Of a stretch of DNA of 64,000 bases, positions 22,701 through 33,847 are shown piece after piece; position 1 is the stretch's first letter; the number at the start of each line of letters is the position of its first letter. Under the pieces are notes generated by a model. That model saw nothing but the letters and a program-made list of their open reading frames with translations, was not told the DNA's origin and made no database searches. The position numbers were made by a program, and so were the translations under genes. The stretch comes from Xiphophorus maculatus (lineage: Eukaryota; Chordata; Actinopteri; Cyprinodontiformes; Poeciliidae), in the NCBI RefSeq assembly GCF_002775205.1, contig NC_036447.1, positions 26,642,501-26,706,500 of the forward strand. The letters run 5' to 3'.

Positions 22701-25700
22701 CACATTTGGACTTTTGGCAAAATGCCGTGTGGACAGTCGTGAAAAAAATAAACTTTCTGTAGAAAGGGCATCAGGCCCACAGTCAAAACATGGTTTTAGT
22801 ATATAGTCAGAGCCTGAAGAGGTGTAGACATTTATTTACAACCTGCTTGTTTTAAAAAGATGCCGTGTGTTTCAGCTTTGCTCACAACTGTGATGTTTTC
22901 TCATTTGAGTTGATTAAAAGTGTATTTTCCTTCCATCCAGGATTCAGATGTCGTTTCTGCTGCTGTACAAGTAAAGATGCAAGATTTTCTGGTAAGACAA
23001 AGGGAAAGCTAGAGAGAAATTTAATATTTGTAATTTTCTGTTATTACAAATGGTACTGAACAGTAAACAAAATAAGTTGGTTAGAATGGATTCGAGGCCT
23101 GACCCCTGCCCCAGAAACAGATTTTTATTAAATTTGTTTGTGTTTGTCTATCCCAGGTGGAGCTTCAGCGGAAACAGGAACAGCTTCTCTGCCAGGTTGG
23201 TTTGCTTTGTGTTTGTTCTTCTCTTTTCTTTTCTTTTTCGGTACATTTATCCAGCTGTCATGGCAGCATCTATGGTGATCAATTCATACAATGTCCAGAA
23301 AAATTAAAATCAGAACAACCTCCACCTACACACATTGTCTATTCAGCTGCCAGATATCACTTAACAAAAAGAGAAAATGTCCTAAATGCTCCTTTAATGA
23401 GCCATTTCTATTGTTATTGTTGGAAGATTCTTAAAAGAAAATGAGGTTCAGTTTAATTTAGCTCACCTGCGCTTAGAGTGACCTCTGGTGCTTGAGATAT
23501 GAAACTGCAGAAATGATAGATTTTCTGTTGGATTCTTTTATTTGCTGTTGCAGGTTTAAAAACTAGCATGCTTTATTTTTAATAACTTTGATTGTATACA
23601 TTGACAAAAATATATTTAATAGCTCTTACGTCTAACATTTTTAACCACATCACTTTAATTTTCTGACATCATTTATACATTTTATTTACAAGGCACTTGT
23701 TTCTTTTTTTTTTGATGGATACATTTCAGATCTGCTCAGATTTTTGTTTTTTTAGCGTGGGGCACGATGTGTTGGTTTAGATAACTTTTTCCTCTAAGAA
23801 CATCCAGTGAAATTATTATTGGAAAACTGCTTCTTGTGTTCATCTTAGTTTGGCATTAAAATATCTCTGAATCGTGAGAGTAATTAAATGAGCCAAGACA
23901 GAAGAAATCTGGGCATGGGATTGGGAGTGGAGGGCAAATACTTTTTCACAGCGAAGTCTGTACACAATGTGCAGAATGAGTGTGTGATTATTTAAAAAAC
24001 AAAAAACTGCCTTTCTGTAAGGAGCAGCAGTATCCACACCCAACAGCTTCTCTGTGTCTTTTTAGCTGAAGGAGAAACATCAGCTGGACGTGGATTTCTT
24101 GAAGGCGAAGATCGAGGCGGCGGACTCTGACATCCGCCGCCACCTGGAGCAGGAGGTTTCTGGTCTGGGGAAGCAGATGGAAGATCATCAGACGGACAGC
24201 CGCTCCGCTGCCGCCAGCCTCAGCCTCAAGATCCAAACTCTGGAGACCCAGAACGCCAAGGTAACCGACAGAAACGCGTCTGACTGGCGGAGACGTTTCC
24301 CCCCCACCCCCACACCTCCAACACTTTGCTCCGGTTTCACTGTGGCCCCTCTCTGTTGCCGTAGTTGTCCCAGGAGCTGTCCTCCATGCAGGCGACGCCA
24401 GCTCCAGACTCCGTCCACAACCAGCTCACACCAGAGCTCCAGCTGGCCATGGAGAAGTGGCTCACTGATCGCATCCAGGTAGCCAGTCTGGAGATCGTCG
24501 TGGAAGTATGAACTCCTAACTGTGTGTGTTTCTCACTGTTAGTTCTGTTCTTCAATCAGGAACAGGAAGCGAACAGGCTGGAGGTCAAAGTGGACTGCAA
24601 GGAGTGTAGACGTCCAGAGGCGGACAAAATGCCTGACTTTGCTCTTGAGACTCAAGGTCAGAGGTTTAAAATCTCCTGCCAGAGTTTGTGTTTAAAATTC
24701 TACCAAGTTTCTTTGTTTGGCACGGGAGCTGAGACCACAGAAACTTTCCCCCGGTGGTTTTCTCGAGATAAGTTCATTTCCAGGTCGTTTTTTTGAGATA
24801 AGTTAATTGGTATGTGTGTGTGTGATTCCATTCTGCCTGCCACGACAACCTGAGAGGACTCTTAAGTGTAAGTCATGGCATGTGTGTGTGTAACAGTAAC
24901 TCATTATCTCTAGAAAACAATCGAAAAACTAAATTGTGATAACGGAAGAAATTATCTGAACAAAACTGTTATTTTATGATAACAAAACATAAATATCTTG
25001 TTATATTGAGGAGAAAAAACTAATTACACAAATACGACCTCTCTCGGCTTCCTTAGGTTTGATGTTTTTTCAAATTAAACCCCCCCCAGAAATATTTAAA
25101 TATGTATATCAATCTGAACGTTTTTCCTAGTGTGTGTAAAATATCTGTTATTATTAATTGTGCACTGAAGACGCACAATGACCTTTTCTCCTTTCCATTA
25201 ATCCGGTCCTTTTTTTGTGCGTGTCTGTGAAGGTGCCAGCATCGTCAGCACACGGTGTTCAGAGACGTATCGCATTCGCTCGGCGTGCATCACTCTCTTT
25301 GGTTTCCCTCTCTGGTATCCGTCTGAGAGCCCGCGCACCGTCATCCAGGCACGACGTCCTGTTTGCTCCGTCGGTAAGCGATAGCTTTCCCAGGCGGGGT
25401 TGCTAACGAAGCCTGCTGTCTCTCCAGGGTTACCCGGTGCTGCTCCCTGGGAAATGCTGGGCGTTCCACGGCGTCCAAGGCACCCTGGTCGTCTCTCTGT
25501 CTCACCCCATCAGGATAAGTCATGTGACTCTGGACCACCTGCCTCGCTACAACTCCCCCACCGGCCACATCGACTCGGCACCAAAAGACTTTGAAGTCTA
25601 CGTGAGTTCTACGATGCTGCACACATTTTTTATTTTTTTGGTTTTGTGTGTCCCGGTAGCTCAAACAAAACTCTGTGGCGGGACTGGTTGCCTTGCAATG

Positions 25701-27196
25701 TCAGTGACACATTTTGCTCTACAAATCACTCCATTCAGCTGATTTGAATACATTTGTGGCACCACATGCCTTTCAGCCAGCAAGTCAGCCGGTTACACAA
25801 ATGACAATAACACACAGCAACATAAAAGGAGAAAAATGATAAATGATTCTGCCAATAACGGATGACTTTCTGTAATTATTTCAGCTAGTTCATTAGCGAA
25901 TATAAAATATAGAGATTTATTCATGCCTTCCAGTGTGTCTAAATTGAATGTAAAAAATTTTCTTAGCAAATATTGGAGCTGACTTTTATTATAGTCAAAT
26001 GTGATAAACTGTATTTATTATATGTCAGTTCAGAAGATCTAACCGAGCCTTAACTGTGCTCCAAACCTTCATATTGCTAATCTTGTATTAAACATATTAT
26101 TATTATTATTATTATTCTGTATTATTATTATTATTATTATCTAGTGGTGGAACTTGATTTAAAAAAGAAAAACAACTTGCACACAATAGTTTTTTCCAGT
26201 AAAAAAGTAGAAATGAACTCCCAGTGGCTTTGTCAACCATCGCTGTTGTTTGTAGTTGTGCGTCAGATTTATGGGGGTGCCAGAAACACATGAAAACAAA
26301 GGTTCCGGCTCAGGACTTTTGTATGTTTAAAAAAATAAAATTAAAAGGAATGTGATTAATTGCGTAAATAGGCGACATGTGTATTGTCAGCTATTACTAT
26401 TATGATAAATCACTATGACCACTCAAGTAGAGAGAGTTTCATTAAGAGCAGCTTTCCTCTGTTTCTTTCTCCTCCAGGGATTGAAAAATGACACAGAAGA
26501 AGGAGCGCTGCTCGGGGCGTTTTTTTATGATGAAGACGGAGCGTCAACTCAGACGTTTAAACTGCCTGTAAGTTCAAGCTGGTCTCTATTACACGGCGGT
26601 GCATTGGGGATATATTAGATAAAAAAATTGTAAATAAATTAAGAGGAGTGAATTTCCACCAAAAGTTTCAGAAAATTTGAGATTAATCTCAGAATTGTTG
26701 TAGAAAAGAACTTCTAAATTTCTGAGTTTGAAAAGTCAAAAATTTCCTAGAAAGAAACATGGACATTTCAGAGCATCAAAAGTGCAAAATGTTTGACTTG
26801 CAAAAGAAATGTTTTACTTTTAATGCTCAGAGGTTTCCGAGTTTTTTTCTAGCAAACTTTTCACTTTTCAAACTCTTTCAATTTCTGAGACTTTTTGGCA
26901 AAAATGAACCCTCCACTTTCCTATCTGCAATATCCCTAACAAGCCGTCGTACTATTACCAGCACATCTCGTTTCTGTTTCCATAGTAACAGAATACAGTC
27001 TAAGTCTTGGTTAACCTCTCTTACCTCTCCTCTCTTTCTCATTCGTCCCGTTGTCGTCTCCTCCCCTGCTCCCGCGCAGAACCCCAGTGACGAGGTGTAT
27101 CGGTTCGTGGAGCTGCGAGTTCTCTCCAACTGGGGTCACGTCGAGTACACGTGTCTTTACCGGTTCCGTGTCCACGGAATGCTCGCCTACGTTTGA
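19744..27196 (+). CDS. SUN-domain protein, SUN1/SUN2 type (sun2-like)
   Basis: An inner-nuclear-membrane protein that binds KASH peptides in the perinuclear space to form the LINC complex. I join 15 coding exons in phase: 19744-19850, 19952-20046, 20253-20630, 20713-20772, 21416-21487, 21886-21974, 22941-22991, 23157-23195, 24066-24260, 24365-24478, 24560-24656, 25233-25348, 25428-25601, 26478-26567, 27080-27196, giving about 597 residues. The N-terminus is Ser/Arg-rich and nucleoplasmic and includes SSGYSSAEGPY. One hydrophobic helix (ALLLALLLLIILM continuing as CIWLLLPLF, about 225-250) is split by an intron. Short coiled coils follow. The SUN domain fills about 433-597 and contains STRCSETY, PGKCWAF, SAPKDFEVYG and the closing SNWGH...YTCLYRFRVHG. 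It is shorter than mammalian SUN1/SUN2. Two introns (after 20046 and after 25348) need GC donors. The STRCSETY wording favours SUN1/SUN2 over SUN3/SPAG4, and the atf4/rps19bp1 neighbourhood favours sun2, but the paralog is not certain. Confidence 0.85.
20795..20900. repeat. Dispersed repeat ('tttccactgacc' family)
   Basis: An intronic copy of the repeat at 4310-4510, sharing 'tgacattttgaaaat' and 'gcttaatggaaa' in the same order. Confidence 0.5.
22096..22537. mobile_element. hAT-like MITE in a SUN intron
   Basis: 442 bp, starting TAGAGATGCACC and ending GTCCGTCCCTA. It is flanked by an imperfect 8-bp direct repeat (GTTTTCAC at 22088-22095, GTTTTTGC at 22538-22545). The interior is made of 'ccgatac/tatcgg' words near both ends. 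It has no transposase. Confidence 0.65.
26094..26141. repeat. (ATT)n microsatellite
   Basis: Two adjoining ATT runs separated by 'ctgt', inside a SUN intron. Confidence 0.9.
26640..26890. repeat. Degenerate tandem repeat, family B (copy 1)
   Basis: Blocks such as 'tgagattaatctcaga', 'ggacatttc' and 'gagtttgaaaagtc' recur with changes, separated by poly-A-rich spacers. The same words build the larger array at 41040-41660. Confidence 0.6.
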
Positions 27197-30100
27197 GAAT
27201 CCCTTTGCATCACGTGTTTAAAGACATGAAAGTTCTCCCTTGTTGTCCAATGAGTAAAGGACTCATTTCTACTGAAAAGGTGTTGAGTAATGTTACTCCT
27301 GTTCCAGCTGTCTGTAAAGCAGCAGGTTTTTTTGCAGTGTTTTTTTTTTGTTGGTAATATTAAAGTTAGAGGAGCTCTTTGTGCAGCGCACAGTTAGCTT
27401 AGCGGACATAAGAATGAAGTTTGCCCAAACGTCTGCCTGGTGAAACCTTTTGGTAGCATGAGGTTCTGGTAACTTTCTGCTTACAATCATGAGCGTGCCA
27501 CTAGGTAATTTTTAATATTTTGCTATTGATTATTTCTATTTATGAGTATTTTCCTGCTTCGTGGTTCAGTGTGCTAGCATGCGCCAGAATTTTCTTCTAA
27601 TTAAGTTGATAAGTGTTTTTTTTTTGTTTTGTTAGTTTTTGATTATTAAACAATGGAGCAAGGCTGAATTAATAAATAATATTGTGGCACAAATAAGATG
27701 TCAAAACTAAAAGAAAAAATGCATATTGTGACTAACAGGTTCTGTCCGTGTTGGACGCCTTTTTGGAATTAATTTTTTATTTTTGTCTCACCGCCCTGAT
27801 CTATCACATTTTGAGTAAGAATCATGGCAGGCAGCAGGGGAGCATATTTAATCAGTATTGTTTCTTATTGAGGTCAATTCTGGGGAAAAAAAGAGTAAAA
27901 TATGCAGTTTTGTGTGATTATATTTTGCACTCTTTTAGGAGACTCTAGTGTGCTTATTTACTTTCTGGTACTTGAAATACTTGAACATCTTTTTTAATAG
28001 ACGCCATGCTAATCGCATGAAACATCTCTTTCCATTTCCTTGTGCTGAGGAGTTTATAGGAACTTTTCAAGCTAAAATGCTTCTTTATTCGTTAGACAAA
28101 AATATAATTTATAAATTTGTATTATCTGCTTTGACTACAACTGCATTCTTAAGTCGTTAAAAATTCTCCGAAACAAATCCAAATTTTAATTAATTGGCAG
28201 AACTGCCAGTACCTTTTGTTTTGCATGTCATACTTAGACATGAGTTAGAAGAGGTCTGCACTAGATATGATGGAAAATAATTTATTCCTACCCACCTTTT
28301 CAAATCTAGACAAAAAATAAACTCAGGATCTGTTTCTCCTCAGAGATCGTAGCACAGGTTTGAGATTGCTTCAAGGCTTAAGGTGATTTGTATTTATTTT
28401 TATACATGTCTGACTCGTTACCACCCATTTTTGAAAGCTACTGCACAAACAGAATCAAACAGGGCGGCGGGTAAAGTCTAACCGAAGTGTTACTTTTTAA
28501 AACAGATAGCCAATTTTGTGTCTTTCATCCTCATATTAAAGTGCAAAGAACTGAAGTAAAGAAACTCTTTGCTTAATCGCCGTTTTTATTTTTTATCAGT
28601 TAAGTAAACTGATTATCCCTGAATACGCTTTACTAAACAATGAATGTCTTACATCTTTACAACATAATGCTTGCGTTTATGTTGTAAATGTTTTATTGTT
28701 TTTTATTTTTACGGTATGTTGAGTTCTTTTACTGGCTCTCCTGTCTCGATGGCTCAACATATGTAACTCTTCCTAAGCTTTTGCATAAATAAATCTGTGT
28801 GAGAAAGTTGGGGGGGATGGAAACGCATCATATGTTTGCTTTTTTTTTTTTTCTGTTCTCCTTCATAAAAACAAAGCAGAAAAATTACCCAGCTGCTTCA
28901 ATTTTGAAATGCAGACTCCGTTAAACTAGAAAATTTGATAAGGTTGTTGTTTAATAAAGGATTATAGCATCTTTGTTGTTGTTTTTTCTTCTTTCCTGCT
29001 GAAATTGGTAGAGTTTGAACAATCTGCTCAGGAAACAAATGGAAAGAAAACGTTATGTAGACAAATCGTGAATAATCGAAAAGATAAACGGAAAAAGTTT
29101 GAATTAAGACAAATGTCACCATCAGATTTTATTTTTTTTTTTACTTTGTAGTGTAGCAAGGATAAGGCTACATTATTTGTACATTAAAAGTTTTTATCAG
29201 TCTCATAAAATGCTGCTAATGATCTGCATGATGAATGATCAAAGTCATTGCACCACCTTTTTGCACAGTAAGATGTAATTAGTACAAAACATTTCAGAAT
29301 CATAATGTTGACACTTCATTTGAAAAATGTAACAATTAGCTTTGCTTACATTTTCAGGGACAAACACGGTTTGGAGGCTACAGGCATATGTAATATTCAA
29401 ACTAAAAAAAACACAACCTTATTCATAGAGGTACAACTACTCACGGTTTCATTGTGGTTCTAAACTATCGGAATAAACTTCATGATTTCAGGACTTTTTG
29501 AGGTCAGAACACAAAGTTTGGATGATTTGAAGATCTCAGCTCAGCCTTCTGTCAAGATGGAGGCCTCCTGCAGAAGTCATGGCCAGCCAGTACGTCTAAA
29601 GTATCAGAGAAATGTCGTCGCACTACAATTTGAAAACAACACTTCCATTTCTCTCCAGCTTGTACAGTAGTTGGCACCAACATAATAATGCATCTATTTG
29701 TGTCCATTGTGAAGCTTCTTACCTCAGTCGAAGCTCTACAGTAACACCTTGCATTAGATTTCTCATTTGCCAACCTTACATCAGTTGTTTACGGCTTCAG
29801 GTTGCATCAGTGCGATGAAGCTTCTGTCCTGCTACTGTAGATAGAATACTCATGGGAGAATCATCATGCTGCCGGAGAAACACGAAACTTACCATCCAGT
29901 TATCTGGTGGCTTATGTTATATTTCCTACTAAAGAGTCTGTAACCTAAAATATCATTTTCGAAAATCAAAAAGGAAGAAATGTTGGGTAACAGGAGAGCT
30001 TTTACACCTTTCCACATTGTATAAAAAAGTTGCTCCACCATCCATCTCCGCCACAGCCTAAACACGCCTTCCATCCATCTCCACACCATCCAATCGCTGA

Positions 30101-30395
30101 ACACAGCTACTCAAGTTCATGGAGCTAACCAATTACAACCTAGCTCAATGCTACGAACGAGAATCACATGATCTAAAATCTGTTCCATTCCTGAAACGGT
30201 ACACTTGGTCCTTGTAGAGTGAGTTGTTTGTCCCAGTGATCGTCAGGATAAGAAGGTCGGGGCTGTGTTGAGGTGAGGCGTTTGATGAGATGTTTCTCTA
30301 TTAAGTATGATCTTAATGGATTAGACATGAATGATAAACCATAACCTTTACTCTAACTCTTTTTTTTTTTTTTCTTTTTAGCATTTCCTTCCAGA
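27197..30395. other. SUN 3' UTR then intergenic DNA
   Basis: The first part is expected to be the 3' UTR of the SUN gene; the first clear AATAAA is at 27671-27676, with others near 28304 and 28787. After that I see no exon or named repeat. Confidence 0.4.
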
Positions 30396-30403
30396 TTTAA
30401 AAC

Positions 30404-32400
30404 ATGTTGAACGCCAGCCTTTATGACAACTCGACCAGCACCGGGGGTCGTGTTCGCCCGCTCTGGTACAATTACCCAGAATGCGTCGTGTCCCCTCAGC
30501 CCTTTGCCTTCTACTTTGCGTGCAAGGTGATCAACCTGGTCGTTGGCACTCCGGGCAACATCTTCGTCATCTGGCAAATCGCTTCGAAAAAGAAGAACAC
30601 TTCCACGTCGGACATCTTCTTCCTCAACCTGGCCGTGCTGGACGCCTACTTCTGCTTGATGACCCCTATAGAGTTGGTCAACAGGATGGAGCTGGACGAC
30701 AAAAACATCTGGATCTTCCAGAGGTTTGCGTATGGGGTGAAGGACCTAGCACCACTTTTTCTTGTACGTTTTTCTTGACTTTGTCCTTCCACTGTGACTG
30801 TGAGGAACAAACCAACTAGTGGAAAAGGAGGAGTGGGGCTTAGTAAAGTATCAGTATTATTAGATTAAGTATTTTATATTCCTTGCTAGATTGGTATAGA
30901 ATCCTTATATTATTAACGGTGAGCTTTATAAAATAATAGTGAAAATTTTTTTTTTTTTCCTTGCCCCTTTTAATGGCGCCCACTAGACTGGCGCCCTTAG
31001 CCTTTGCCTACATCATGTCACGGACTGGCCCTGTTCAAGTTTTAAACATGGCGTTAGGAGCAGTTTGCTTGGTTTTGGTCTCTGTGAGACAAAACCAGTC
31101 CTTTTGTTCTCAACCTAAGAAGCAGATTGCTCGGCATGAAGTCAGTCCCTCAGCCTTGGAGACAAAAGAATCATCGGTGCTCCGGCTCCGTACAGCCGGT
31201 CAGATACGGTTCTGTGATGAACTGAGGGAACGGTATCTGAATGTCTGCCCGACCGTCCGTCGAAATATCTAATAACGGAAACTTGTCAGCTTTTCTGACG
31301 AGAGCGCACGAGCAAAAAAAAAAACAAACAAAAAAAAAACGCGACAACTTCGTCGAAACACGTCGTCTAATATCGCGGTGTCTGTAGTTCGTATCGCGGT
31401 GTCTGTAGTTCGTATCGCGGTGTCTGTAGTTCTCTTGCGCGCGAGCGCAGCACGCCGCTTGTGAGCTCGCGCGTTTTTTTTTTGTTTTTGTCGCGGCGGG
31501 CGGTTGGAGGCGGTGCTTTGAATTCAAAGCTGCTTTCATCTGGTAGTGAATGTAAACAGACACCACATTTATCTTGTGAACGTTTTTGAAAACCATCACT
31601 TTCATTTCGCTTTTCACTTTTGCTCCACGTTCTTCCAGTTCATCACGCAAGATCAACCCAAATACTCAGAGGTTCACGGTTCTCATGTGAAAAGGTAACA
31701 AGGGAACGAAGGCTTATGTCGAGCTCTTCACAGACCATAACCCTATCCCAAATTAGATAACATCACTGAAAAAGCACCAGTGTCCTTTTACAACCCTAAA
31801 AGCCAAACAAATTAATAGAGCTAATTAAAATAAATGCTAAATAGTTCCTTCTCCCTGTGTGTACCCCCCCAGGTGTGTATCTGCGTGGACCGCTACATGG
31901 CTGTCGTACACCCAGTGTTTTTCTCGAGCTACCAGGAGACCATCACCCGCGGTTGCGTTTGCATCATAATCTGGAGTTTAATAATGCCCTACAGCATCAT
32001 CAAGGGGATCCACGGCATTCTGAGCGTGACCGGCATCTTCTCCGGGGTCATCCTCTTTGCATTCGCCGTCATGGTCTTCTGCAACATCTCCGTCATCTGG
32101 GTCCTCCGGCACTCGGTGGCGGGGAAGGAAAAGATGCACCCGGTGAAGAAGAGGGCCTTCAAGATGGTGCTGAAGAACCTGGGCATCATCGTCTTCAACT
32201 ACCTCCCCCCCGTGGCCTCCATGCCCTTCGTGTCTTACTACACGCGGTTCGAGTACCTCTGTCTGATCAGCATCAGCGTGTTCGCCGTCATGGACCTGAG
32301 CTGCAGCATCGAGCCGCTGCTCTACATCTCAAAGTCGGAGGGACTGAACGCTTTCTGCTGCAAGAAGGCCTCGGAAAGCCCGGCCGACGTCAAGGTTTGA
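30404..32400 (+). CDS. Orphan class A (rhodopsin-like) GPCR
   Basis: A plasma-membrane seven-helix receptor of 295 residues from two exons, 30404-30763 and 31873-32400, joined in phase 0 within TM3 just before the DRY box. The helices are readable: TM1 with GN (GTPGNIF), TM2 with LAVLD, TM3 ending DRYMAVVHP, TM4 around IIIWSLIMPYSI, TM5 around GVILFAFAVMVF, TM6 with FNYLPPV in place of CWxP, and TM7 ending SIEPLLYIS in place of NPxxY. The start has two Asn-glycosylation sites (NAS, NST). The loop between TM4 and TM5 is very short, and the conserved extracellular cysteine pair (TM3 start and loop 2) is not seen. The overall style is that of the P2Y/protease-activated receptor branch; the ligand is unknown. 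An acceptor lies just upstream of the ATG, so a non-coding 5' exon is likely. A possible polyadenylation signal is at 32471. Confidence 0.8.
30960..31036. mobile_element. Terminal fragment of an hAT-like element
   Basis: The reverse complement of the right edge reads AGGGCCAGTCCGTGACAT followed by 'aggcaaaggctaagggcgcc', matching the familiar 'cagggccggcccgtg...' terminus of a fish hAT family. The other terminus was not found, so it is a fragment. It lies in the GPCR intron. Confidence 0.45.
31371..31432. repeat. Three 21-bp tandem repeats in a CpG-rich patch
   Basis: The unit TATCGCGGTGTCTGTAGTTC(G) occurs three times at exactly 21-bp steps (31371, 31392, 31413) with no mismatches, inside a CpG-rich patch (about 31260-31520) of the GPCR intron. 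Confidence 0.85.
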
Positions 32401-33847
32401 CCCGGCCGTGTGTGAAGTCACTTCCCGTCCTCCACATTTACCGACATCCCCTACGGCTACAGAGTCTTAAAATAAATAGCTACCATGGCGATGTGGTGAA
32501 AAACGTTTGTTTCCTCCCGTTATCCGACTGGGAGCTTAGATTATTTTTTTTTTTTATCATCTTCGCTACCCTCGATATTTTTTATTTACCAACTAATGAA
32601 GATAATCCCATTAATCTCGTGCTGAAGAAAGAGAATTCTTGATCCCACTCGAATAAAATGATTCAATTAGTAACAAGGAACTGAATTATGTTCATCCAGG
32701 TTAATAATTATGCTGTTAAGTTAAATAGAAACAATAAATTACCTTGTTTCCCATCAGCACTTTTACCTGAGGGAAACATGAAGTCTTGCTACTAATTGAA
32801 CATTCCTCGAGACTTTGGTTAACTCAAAAGGTAAAGTATAACTTAACAAAATCATATTTGAACAGAATAATTAAACGTTTATTTGTTTTTTTCCCATTGA
32901 AAGAACTGGACTCATTCATTACTAAATGGCTCATTTTCAGATTTTGCTGCTGCCATAAAAGAGTAAATCACTTTTAACTCTTTGATGCCTCTGTACCAGA
33001 GACAGCAACAATTGTAGCTAATTTGAATTAGCAAAAAGAAGTTATACATCAAATAAAATATGTTTAAAGATATTAAAGGCTTTCTATTAAACAACTGAGT
33101 TTTAAAAGTTGAATCATATCTTGCAGCTCGTTTAAATATACCTTTCTCTCGCAGGTGTTTCAATTTATCAGCTGAATTACTACTGGTTGCTACGGAAACT
33201 CTTAAGCTCTTTTTATTTTTAATGAAACTCTAAAGCTGTGTGGGGTTTAGAAAACACTTAATGGGCACTTAGGACCTAATTAATTTAGCCCCATAGCAAG
33301 AAATGCTCAGTGGAACCAATTAGCAGTGATGTAATGAGCGGTTATACAGTTTATGCAAGATGATTAGCTAAATACGTCAGGAAGTAAATATTCCAGGAAA
33401 TATGTGGCACTGCAAGCAATTATCCGTCTGGTTTATTCACATTAATAACGTGTGAATTTCTCTATAATAACATTTTTTTTTAGTTTTGTTTCATTTATTG
33501 TGCGTGTGCAACTTTTGTGTTGAGTATATGATGAAGTTAGTTATCAGTTTGTCTAAAAATGTATCATCAGTACCAAGAGTTTTGTTTATGTATTTTAAAT
33601 AAGAAGCTATTTAAAATACATACGCTGGAGTCTCATTTGTAAAGATTTTTTAAATTTACTGGAATGTTAGTATTCACATTATTTCAATCAGATTTCTGAA
33701 TTAAAAGTCGATGTTTTTGATGGAGAGACAAAATACTTGCTTGATGATTTATATTATTCACGTGCTTGGCTGACGGGAAACAAGCACATTTTTGTGATTG
33801 GTAAAAAAAAAAACAAAAAAAAAAACCTTGAGCTGAACGCAGCGACA
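32401..33847. other. 3' regions of convergent genes
   Basis: The space between the GPCR stop and the stop of the opposing HIT-like gene. It is AT-rich, with AATAAA at 32471 and 32653 on the plus strand and a poly-A run near 33805. No exon is seen. Confidence 0.45.

Noticed and set aside
22865-23059. 64-codon frame with RCRFCCCTSK as a zinc-binding exon
   Set aside because: The other frame of the same exon (22941-22991, DSDVVSAAVQVKMQDFL) keeps the SUN gene in phase, so the Cys-rich reading is a shadow.
31857-32642. 261-codon plus-strand frame over the second GPCR exon
   Set aside because: Arg/His/Pro-rich shadow; the other frame has seven-helix landmarks.
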